Origin: Glaciecola sp964418575
GTDB taxonomy: Bacteria; Pseudomonadota; Gammaproteobacteria; Enterobacterales; Alteromonadaceae
DNA: 21,009 bases
Direction: 5' to 3'
Assembly: GCA_964418575.1 (NCBI GenBank)
Contig: CAYQMI010000067.1
Coordinates: forward strand, 1 to 21,009
The notes beneath the pieces were generated by a model that was not told where the DNA came from, searched no databases, and worked only from the letters and a program-made list of their open reading frames with translations. Made by a program: the position numbers and the translations under genes. How positions within the stretch are numbered: position 1 is the first letter of the stretch; the number at the start of each line of letters is the position of its first letter. This document shows positions 15,022 to 21,009 of the stretch, piece by piece.

Positions 15022-17292
15022 ATGAATAAGGAAAGAACTAATACACTTAAAGTTATAGTAATAGGCGCGGGCGCAATCAGCCAGCAGTGGCATTTACCTA
15101 TTTTACTTGGCAGAAAAGACTTTGAAGTTGTTGGTGTAATAGACAAATCCCCTATAATTTGCAGTGAAATAAAGACTGCATATCCAAATATCGCTGTGCA
15201 CAACGATGTTTCAGAGCTATCGCCGAATGAATTTGAATGTGCAATAGTGGCAACGCCGGCTGCATTTCACTATCAGATAAGCAAAGAGCTACTGCTTGGA
15301 GGCAAACACGTATTAGTTGAAAAGCCCATCGCTTTTACGGCAACGCAAGCGCAAGAGTTAGTAGACATTGCTAAGTCACAAAACCTCATCCTTAGCGTCT
15401 CATTATACCGTCGCCTATATCCAAGTTTGTCCCTGCTCAAGTCTATTATCACCAGCGAAAAATGGGGCAAACCTAAAAACTTCCTTTTTAATTGGGGAGA
15501 TTTTTACAGTTGGTCAGCCAGTTCTTTTGGAAATATGAAAAGAGAGCTAGCAGGCGGTGGCGTATTGATGGACCTTGGCCCTCATGCTCTAGATTGGCTA
15601 TGCTTTTTATTCGGTGAAAAAATCTCGCTGAATCAATACTCAGACGATGCGAAATCAGGCATAGAAACTGACTGTCATTTGCAATTAGCATTTATGTATA
15701 AGCGCAGGAAACTAAAAGGCGATGTTTTGTTGTCTAGAATTCGCGCGCTTGGAGGAGATTTAATCGTTGAATGTGAGCATGCAACTCTAAAATTAAGCGT
15801 AGGAGAAAGGTTTAAAGTTGATGTTCAACCTAAAAAAACTGACGACCAAAAAGCATCAAATGATTCGTTCGAAAGTGTTTCATATCAAGCATCGCAGCCT
15901 AATATATATAACGAGGACTGGTTCGAAACATTTGCAAAAGAGCATGATGATTTTGCTAATGCGATTATGTCTAAAGTTGAACCAGAACTGTCAGCTGAAA
16001 GCGTGCTACCTGCAGCTAAAATTATCGATGAATGCTATGCAAGCAAAAAACAACTTGATTTTGATTGGGCATCTACAAGTCACATGCCTTGGCCAGCAAT
16101 CAGCGGGTTGAAACGAATATTTATTAGCGGCGCCTCCGGCTTTGTAGGAGGCCGGATAGTGGAGGTACTTACGGAAGCCTCGGATGTTTCTATAGTAGCA
16201 GGAGTAAACAACCCAAATAACGCGACTCGGCTATCGCGTTACGAATTAGAAATTGCAAAATGCGATCTTAATGATTTTGAGAGCCTCAATAGAGCTATCA
16301 AAGGCTGTGATGCCGTTATCCATTGTGCAGTAGGAACAGCTTATGGAGATGACGCTTTAATTTATAAGACAACGGTGGAAGGAACCAAGAACCTTCTCAA
16401 TGCATCGCTAAATAATGGCGTTAAAAAGTTTATTCATATGAGTAGCCTTGCGGCAATTGATATGGAAAACGCAAAGGGTGTACTTGACGAAACGAGTTGC
16501 ACTGAAAGCACGAGCCAAGATATATATGCAAAATCGAAATTAGCAGCGGAAAAAGCAGTGCTTGAGCATGCACAAACGACTAATTTAGATGTTACGATTT
16601 TAAGGCCGACAACCATATATGGCCCTTATTCACCCCTATTTAAAATTGGCGCTGGTAAGCAATCGGTAACAAACGGTATTCAACTTTCTGCATCACACGC
16701 AAGGAGTCCATCAAACAGCATATACATTGACAATGTAGTGTTGGCTGTAATGCATATCCTTAATGCTTTACCAAAAGAGGCACCCCTTCATAAATCGCCT
16801 AGCGTGGCAGTGTACTTTCTTAATGATGACGACGGGTTTAACTATCAAGATTTTTACGCTTATTTTACGAAGTCTTTTAACTGCCCGCTTAAAATTACTC
16901 AAAACCCAACACTGCAGAAGTCTATTTCAAATAAAGAAAAAAGCCACATTAGCGCTATATTTTCTGAAACAAAATCAATTATTGCTTCAAAGGAGATGCG
17001 GAAGCTTCTTTTAAAGACTTATAACTCTAAAACTATTGGCTTGCCTGCACGTTGGTTATTAAATAAATTCCCTAAGTTAGAGGATAAATTTCGAGACTCA
17101 CGGGGACCTGTTTTTCTACAAAAATCAAAGCCGAAGCAAACACCCACACAAATTGAATCTTCAACTGAAGCCTCGGTTTCCATCAATAAGTTTAAAAACG
17201 ACTTCCCGACTTACAGTGCGCTTAGCCGCAACGAGAGTTTAGATTTAACTGAAAAATGGATACGCTTTAGTCAAATAGCTAAAACAGAGTAA
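15022..17292 (+). CDS. Fusion of Gfo/Idh/MocA-type oxidoreductase with NAD-dependent epimerase/dehydratase (SDR)
   Basis: A 756-residue two-enzyme fusion. Residues 10-345 form a Gfo/Idh/MocA oxidoreductase: Rossmann motif VIVIGAGAIS (11-20), HVLVEKPIAF (96-105) with the EKP lysine, and GGGVLMDLGPHALDWL (178-193) with the D/H pair. From about 364 a second Rossmann enzyme starts: RIFISGASGFVGGRIVE (365-381), then FIHMSSLAAI (470-479), IYAKSKLAAEKAV (501-513) with the Tyr502/Lys506 catalytic pair, and RPTTIYGPYSP (528-538). This is an extended-SDR nucleotide-sugar epimerase, dehydratase or reductase. The last 100 or so residues are low-complexity and hydrophilic. Together the halves could perform consecutive oxidation, epimerisation or reduction steps on a nucleotide sugar. 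ATG at 15022 is preceded by AAGGGA 6 bases upstream. The frame is unbroken, so this is a real single polypeptide as read here. Confidence 0.88.
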   Translation: MNKERTNTLKVIVIGAGAISQQWHLPILLGRKDFEVVGVIDKSPIICSEIKTAYPNIAVHNDVSELSPNEFECAIVATPAAFHYQISKELLLGGKHVLVEKPIAFTATQAQELVDIAKSQNLILSVSLYRRLYPSLSLLKSIITSEKWGKPKNFLFNWGDFYSWSASSFGNMKRELAGGGVLMDLGPHALDWLCFLFGEKISLNQYSDDAKSGIETDCHLQLAFMYKRRKLKGDVLLSRIRALGGDLIVECEHATLKLSVGERFKVDVQPKKTDDQKASNDSFESVSYQASQPNIYNEDWFETFAKEHDDFANAIMSKVEPELSAESVLPAAKIIDECYASKKQLDFDWASTSHMPWPAISGLKRIFISGASGFVGGRIVEVLTEASDVSIVAGVNNPNNATRLSRYELEIAKCDLNDFESLNRAIKGCDAVIHCAVGTAYGDDALIYKTTVEGTKNLLNASLNNGVKKFIHMSSLAAIDMENAKGVLDETSCTESTSQDIYAKSKLAAEKAVLEHAQTTNLDVTILRPTTIYGPYSPLFKIGAGKQSVTNGIQLSASHARSPSNSIYIDNVVLAVMHILNALPKEAPLHKSPSVAVYFLNDDDGFNYQDFYAYFTKSFNCPLKITQNPTLQKSISNKEKSHISAIFSETKSIIASKEMRKLLLKTYNSKTIGLPARWLLNKFPKLEDKFRDSRGPVFLQKSKPKQTPTQIESSTEASVSINKFKNDFPTYSALSRNESLDLTEKWIRFSQIAKTE

Positions 17293-17305
17293 AGTCGAAA
17301 ATACT

Positions 17306-18199
17306 TTAGACACTTCCTAGAGACAGCAATACCCTGTTTTTAATTGACACCTGATTGCTGTGCTTAGAAGATTTAGCACTACCGCTTCCTACTTTTGCGT
17401 TTAAAGTTCTTCTGTCGCAAGTTATGCCACAATGCTCGTCTATTTGCTTAAGGCAGTTTTCATCTGTTATTAGAGAGTCATATTCAACAATTAGGTCATT
17501 AAACTTATTGTTTATGATTCTAAAATCTTTGTTAAGACGTTTATGGTGCTTTGCAAATTTGTAAGCATTGCTAATTTGTTTATTGGGCCAAACGTCGTAC
17601 CAATGCATATTTTTCGAGAAGCTTAAATAAGAGCTAAACGCATCCTCTAAAGTTCGGTTTAACAACAATACCTTGGCATTTGGGAAGAATAGTTTTAGGT
17701 ACAGTATTTCTTTTAATCCGAAACGAACTTCCTTCAAACCCCAGTTATCAAATCCTTTACTATTTGCTGACTCGACAAAAAAAGAACCCAAAAATGCTCG
17801 ATGAGCCATTAGCATCGATTTAAGATCAGGGTATAAATTAGCAATCCATTGATTGCTTAGATCAGCAAAATCATTACGAAAATATCCGCTTGGTGGCCAT
17901 GTTTCATTTACAGGGGAAAGCATGTTTGAAAGAGCTTGAATGGGATTGGATTTATCATAAGGCTCTCCCCACACTAAACAGTTTGAACTTGATGTTACTA
18001 AGCGCTGTAAAAGGGTTGAACCAGCCCGCCAACTAGTTGAAAAAATGAATATAGGCGACTCATCAACAAACTGAAACTCAAGTGTCTCTGACTTACTAAG
18101 AATATAGTCATAAAATCTCATTGGGTCAGCTTGTGTCTCTATTTGATTTTTATGATAAAGATGACGTTTGATGAAGCGCAAATGATCTTTTAATTGCAA
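17306..18199 (-). CDS. Sulfotransferase family protein
   Basis: A 297-residue protein. PIFIFSTSWRAGSTLLQRL (49-67) is the 5'-phosphosulfate loop (R-A-G-S-T core), followed by VWGEPYD. KVLLLNRTLEDAFSSYLSF (176-194) stands in the 3'-phosphate site with Arg and Ser at the expected distance, although the usual R-D is N-R-T. No signal or membrane segment is seen. The start is TTG at 18199, well supported by AAGGAG 8 bases upstream (18208-18213) inside the end of the preceding gene and by a 3-base intergenic gap. It is the last gene of the exosortase block. Its stop lies 13 bases from the stop of the convergent fusion gene, with no hairpin between them. It likely sulfates the EPS; the acceptor is unknown. 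Confidence 0.85.
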   Translation of the reverse strand: MQLKDHLRFIKRHLYHKNQIETQADPMRFYDYILSKSETLEFQFVDESPIFIFSTSWRAGSTLLQRLVTSSSNCLVWGEPYDKSNPIQALSNMLSPVNETWPPSGYFRNDFADLSNQWIANLYPDLKSMLMAHRAFLGSFFVESANSKGFDNWGLKEVRFGLKEILYLKLFFPNAKVLLLNRTLEDAFSSYLSFSKNMHWYDVWPNKQISNAYKFAKHHKRLNKDFRIINNKFNDLIVEYDSLITDENCLKQIDEHCGITCDRRTLNAKVGSGSAKSSKHSNQVSIKNRVLLSLGSV

Positions 18200-18202
18200 A
18201 AG

Positions 18203-19375
18203 CTAAGCTCCTTGAAAAAATGTTAAGGCTTTTCGAACATGAGCTCCCCAATCTAGGCTTTCGAGAACTTGTTCACGCCCTGCTGCGCCGTACTCAATGA
18301 GTTTCGTTCCTGACTCTTTGAAATTCAAAATACCAGCAGCTATCGCACTTGGCTTTGAACAATCGATTATCTCTCCAGAAGACCCAACCAACATAGTCTC
18401 TTTCGTCCCCCCAGAATCCCCTGCAATAACCGCCTTACCGCAAGCCTGAGCCTCCACCAAAACCATGCCGAAACCTTCAATATCGTTATCTATGGTTCTA
18501 TTGGGCAATATGAACAAATCACACTGTTGGTAACATGCGATCATATCCGTATCCGAGATTTCACTAAGCAATTGCACTTCTTTCTCAAGGCCCAGTTTGC
18601 TAATTAAGTGCTCTAATTCTGATTTACACTCACCACTGCCAACAACGGCGTAAAGTGCGTTCGGATGCTCTTTAAGGATGAGTGGCATGGCCTCAATCAT
18701 TTTATCTTGGCCTTTACGCTTTTGCAGTCTGCCTACCGTCAGTATCACAAACTTATCGCTCCACCCCATTTTTTCTCGAAAGGCCTCGTCTAGCGCTGCT
18801 GGTTTAAACTTTTGCGCATCTACACCAGGATGAAGCACCCTTATTTTATTGTCGTTGGCGTAGGCAAGACGCTTCACAATGTTTGCACTATTGTGACTAT
18901 TGCATATTAGATATTTTGCCGCTTTGCATACCTGCCTCACCATAAGATTATGCTCACCGCTTGTGGCAGCAGTCTCCACATCTTCTCCGTGCACATAGCA
19001 GACGAATTTCACAGCGCTAAACAAGCTCAGCAACCAAGCGCTCACGCCCTCATGTATTACTCTGCCGCAATGGATTTCGTCTATCTTGTTGTCTTTTACA
19101 ACTTTTCTCAGGCGACGTACTGTTTGTATGTAAAAACGTAAACCTGTAAAACTCTTTAAACCCCATTCAGGACTGCTAAGCTTAATTCGAATAACCTGCA
19201 TTTTGGCTGCAGTATCAAAGGCACTAGCATTAGGGTGCTCATTGGTCACTACGGTAATTTGATCGCTTGGTAAGCGCGAGTAAAGCTCCCAAAACCATCT
19301 CCCACTGCCGCCTGAAATAGGAGGGAAATTTTCAGTTAATACTAGAATGCGTTTATTAAGCGTAATTTTGCTCAT
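18203..19375 (-). CDS. Glycosyltransferase family 4
   Basis: A 390-residue GT-B enzyme. The N-domain has RILVLTENFPPISGGSGRWF with the GG loop. The C-domain has VLHPGVDAQKF, ILTVGRLQKRKGQDKMI, AVVGSGECKSELEHLI, LLSEISDTDMIACYQQCDLF and EGFGMVLVEAQACGKAVIAG with the E-x7-E donor-site pair, then GGTKETMLVGSSGEII. All standard elements are present and the length is normal. The ATG at 19375 lies 4 bases after the xrtA stop, and its own stop lies 3 bases before the sulfotransferase start, so it sits inside a compact operon. It should add a sugar to the lipid-linked glycan; specificity is unknown. Confidence 0.93.
   Translation of the reverse strand: MSKITLNKRILVLTENFPPISGGSGRWFWELYSRLPSDQITVVTNEHPNASAFDTAAKMQVIRIKLSSPEWGLKSFTGLRFYIQTVRRLRKVVKDNKIDEIHCGRVIHEGVSAWLLSLFSAVKFVCYVHGEDVETAATSGEHNLMVRQVCKAAKYLICNSHNSANIVKRLAYANDNKIRVLHPGVDAQKFKPAALDEAFREKMGWSDKFVILTVGRLQKRKGQDKMIEAMPLILKEHPNALYAVVGSGECKSELEHLISKLGLEKEVQLLSEISDTDMIACYQQCDLFILPNRTIDNDIEGFGMVLVEAQACGKAVIAGDSGGTKETMLVGSSGEIIDCSKPSAIAAGILNFKESGTKLIEYGAAGREQVLESLDWGAHVRKALTFFQGA
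18208..18213 (-). promoter_or_regulatory. Shine-Dalgarno site for the TTG-started sulfotransferase
   Basis: AAGGAG on the minus strand, 8 bases before the TTG at 18199, within the last codons of the upstream GT4 gene. It fixes the non-ATG start. Confidence 0.65.
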
Positions 19376-19379
19376 GCGC

Positions 19380-20915
19380 TTACTTTCCTACAAACGCATC
19401 GATTGCGTACAGTCGCACTAGCCCTAAAGCTTCACTATGGTCCTTCAGCTCTTGCTCATTTTCAATAAAAGATATGGCTAGAATTGCGCCTTGACTTTGT
19501 TTACCCTGCAAAGTCTGAGCAACTTGTTGAAGCTTTGCCTTTTGCTTCGAGACCATCCATTTGCCGTCTACTACATAGAAATAGTAAATACTGCGTTTAA
19601 TACCAATTGAAGACGTCACATAATCAATCAACATGGGCTCAGCACCAATTGTGGCTCTCTCCCTGTTAGTCAAGGTCCAACGATCTTGATGGTATAAACG
19701 ATGCAAAGAGGACACTAACTCCCCTTCACTGCCATCGAAATAAGCATAAAACAGGTCAAAATTATCGCCATTTACAGAGTAACTACCTTGATGTTGAGAT
19801 GTAGCACCATTAAATGTAGGTTCCCATTTTAACGTAGCTTCAGCGTTTGTTGGAGAGTCAGCGTCAATTGCAAATTCTGGATACGGATTATCGGCTGGAG
19901 CGAGATGGCTCATTCGATAGCTTTGCCATAAGCTAAATATTATCAAAACTACCAACAAACCTGCGCTGGTCATCGATACCTTAGGATAAGCAAACTGACT
20001 TGTATTAGCGGCATCCGCAATTTCACTATCGCCTGCATCTGCTTGTGCTGATTTTGCGTTTAACGCTTTGTTTTCTCTAGATCTTACCCATTCACCTATA
20101 GCTAGTAGAAGAATAATAACAAACGCAAAGAAGAACCAACCATAAATAAGGTGATCAGCCCCAACAGCGTGTTCCATATCTGACCAATAACCTACTAATA
20201 TTATCCCGTACACTCGCACAGCATTGGCTAGTATTGGCACGGCAACCGAGAGCAAAACAAAAAATACGCGCCTGCTCATTGTCTTTAAATTCATGTAGGC
20301 ATAAAGATTACCAATGACTACAGAGGCAATTAAAAAACTTACGCCTGAACATGCTTCAGCGACTAAAAACTTTCCTTGCGGTATTTCGATAAACAGGCCT
20401 GAACGGAACAATGGGATACCGCTTAATTGCAGCATATAAACCGATATATCTGCCGTTATCTCTTGTAAAAAGGGCACTAACTCCTCGCCAACAGGCACCG
20501 CGAAGAGAGCAAATAACAGCGGGAACTTTAGCTGCCACGCAATTTTATTGCCGACAAAGCACCAAAACAAAGTGGGTAACATGGCAAATACAGCAACGTG
20601 CTGAAACAACTTAATATCACCGGCAACGCCAAGTAAAAACAACAGCAGTTGTCCAAATAAAAAGAAAACTGCCAAATTAGAGCTTGTTGCGCTTGCCCAA
20701 TCAATTTCTTTACGGCGCTCCCAAATCAAGTAGATACAGGCAGGTATAACCAAAGCGCAATGGTTGAAGATTTCATTACCAATCCATATCACGCCTGCGC
20801 TATATAAGGCTTCGTGTACTAACAATGCCCACAAAACAGTAATTATTAGAGCGATTAGTACAAATATTATTGGTTTGCTGTTTGTCTCAGAAGAAATTGA
20901 ATGCGAGTTCGTCAA
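19380..20915 (-). CDS. xrtA: Exosortase A (XrtA) with fused C-terminal EpsI domain
   Basis: A 511-residue protein. Residues 15-275 form an eight-or-so-helix membrane core with the exosortase catalytic set: Cys189 in VAEACSGVSFL, Arg234 in ANAVRVYG and His255 in ADHLIYGWFFF. After a linker (about 280-310) a further membrane helix (317-331) leads to a periplasmic EpsI-type domain (DUF3485): LKWEPTFNG, then FDLFYAYFDG, SSLHRLYHQDRWTL and KRSIYYFYVVDGKW. Exosortases cleave and sort PEP-CTERM proteins at the cytoplasmic membrane and nearly always sit in EPS loci; this fused architecture is typical of XrtA. The start is TTG at 20915, with AAGGA 9 bases upstream and a 4-base TTGA overlap with the preceding gene. 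All catalytic residues are present. Confidence 0.95.
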   Translation of the reverse strand: MTNSHSISSETNSKPIIFVLIALIITVLWALLVHEALYSAGVIWIGNEIFNHCALVIPACIYLIWERRKEIDWASATSSNLAVFFLFGQLLLFLLGVAGDIKLFQHVAVFAMLPTLFWCFVGNKIAWQLKFPLLFALFAVPVGEELVPFLQEITADISVYMLQLSGIPLFRSGLFIEIPQGKFLVAEACSGVSFLIASVVIGNLYAYMNLKTMSRRVFFVLLSVAVPILANAVRVYGIILVGYWSDMEHAVGADHLIYGWFFFAFVIILLLAIGEWVRSRENKALNAKSAQADAGDSEIADAANTSQFAYPKVSMTSAGLLVVLIIFSLWQSYRMSHLAPADNPYPEFAIDADSPTNAEATLKWEPTFNGATSQHQGSYSVNGDNFDLFYAYFDGSEGELVSSLHRLYHQDRWTLTNRERATIGAEPMLIDYVTSSIGIKRSIYYFYVVDGKWMVSKQKAKLQQVAQTLQGKQSQGAILAISFIENEQELKDHSEALGLVRLYAIDAFVGK

Positions 20916-21009
20916 AATATACTGTCCTTGTAAACATCAGCCATATTCGACCACTTATAATCTTTTATCAGCTTTGTGAGTTTCTTTTCCATAACATGCA
21001 AGTTTACGT
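20912..21009 (-). CDS. C-terminal fragment of a probable glycosyltransferase, truncated by window edge
   Basis: On the minus strand an open frame enters from the window edge and ends in TGA at 20914-20912, overlapping the xrtA start (TTGA). The visible tail includes VMEKKLTKLIKDYKWSNMA followed by DVYKDSIF, the kind of final helix that ends GT4 enzymes (basic helix, aromatic-W, then a tyrosine-containing helix). In many XrtA loci a GT4 of the exosortase-associated families lies immediately upstream of xrtA, which fits, but 31 residues cannot prove the family. Confidence 0.5.
   Translation of the reverse strand, partial: VNLHVMEKKLTKLIKDYKWSNMADVYKDSIF
20925..20929 (-). promoter_or_regulatory. 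Shine-Dalgarno site for the TTG start of xrtA
   Basis: AAGGA on the minus strand, 9 bases ahead of the TTG at 20915 and inside the last codons of the upstream gene. It supports the TTG start and coupled translation. Confidence 0.6.

Noticed and set aside
15818..16111. 97-codon open frame on the plus strand within the fusion gene
   Set aside because: It is an alternate frame inside the dehydrogenase-SDR fusion, Lys/Leu-rich without motif; the main frame carries conserved motifs on both sides.
15022..17292. Possibility that the dehydrogenase and SDR are two genes joined by error
   Set aside because: The junction (about codons 345-365) has no start with a ribosome site and the frame runs through smoothly, so a true fusion is the simpler reading.
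17293..17305. Possible bidirectional terminator between convergent genes
   Set aside because: The gap is only 13 bases and I see no inverted repeat with a T-run in or near it.

Overview
The window is one continuous stretch of a large exopolysaccharide (EPS) biosynthesis and modification locus tied to an exosortase A (XrtA) system. Base composition looks AT-rich by eye. The gene content (XrtA fused to an EpsI domain, the exosortase-associated O-glycosylation ligase, the exosortase-associated sugar transferase, and several sulfotransferases) fits a marine or aquatic gammaproteobacterium, perhaps of the Alteromonadales type. That placement is inference: there is no rRNA or other phylogenetic marker here. 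No tRNA, rRNA, insertion sequence, CRISPR array or phage gene was seen. Coding density is very high, and no gap between genes exceeds about 60 bases.

There are four blocks on alternating strands. Block A (1-6960, +) has a 5'-truncated GT4 glycosyltransferase, an O-glycosylation ligase (TIGR03097-like), a GT2 glycosyltransferase, a Wzx-type flippase, an SGNH/GDSL-like protein, a sulfotransferase and a GT25-like glycosyltransferase. Block B (13093 down to 7009, -) is a tightly coupled six-gene operon: a membrane-anchored transglutaminase-like protein, an exported right-handed beta-helix protein, GT4, GT2, a sulfotransferase and a sulfotransferase-like P-loop protein. Block C (13186-17292, +) starts divergently from B. 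It holds an exosortase-associated GT4 (TIGR03087-like), a membrane-anchored hexapeptide acyltransferase and a 756-residue Gfo/Idh/MocA dehydrogenase-SDR epimerase fusion. Block D (21009 down to 17306, -) holds the C-terminal tail of a probable glycosyltransferase, xrtA-epsI, a GT4 and a sulfotransferase, all nearly contiguous.

Inferred joint role: the seven visible glycosyltransferases build lipid-linked repeat units. The fusion enzyme makes or modifies a nucleotide sugar. The acyltransferase and up to four sulfotransferases decorate the glycan with acyl and sulfate groups. The flippase exports the units and the O-ligase polymerises or transfers them. The beta-helix and transglutaminase-like proteins probably act on the periplasmic side, and XrtA sorts PEP-CTERM proteins encoded elsewhere to the envelope. 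The most distinctive points are the sulfation capacity, the transglutaminase/beta-helix pair that opens the block B operon, and the fused dehydrogenase-epimerase. Many genes start at GTG or TTG, commonly at overlapping stop/start junctions, so naive ATG-only gene calls would shorten or mis-start several of them.
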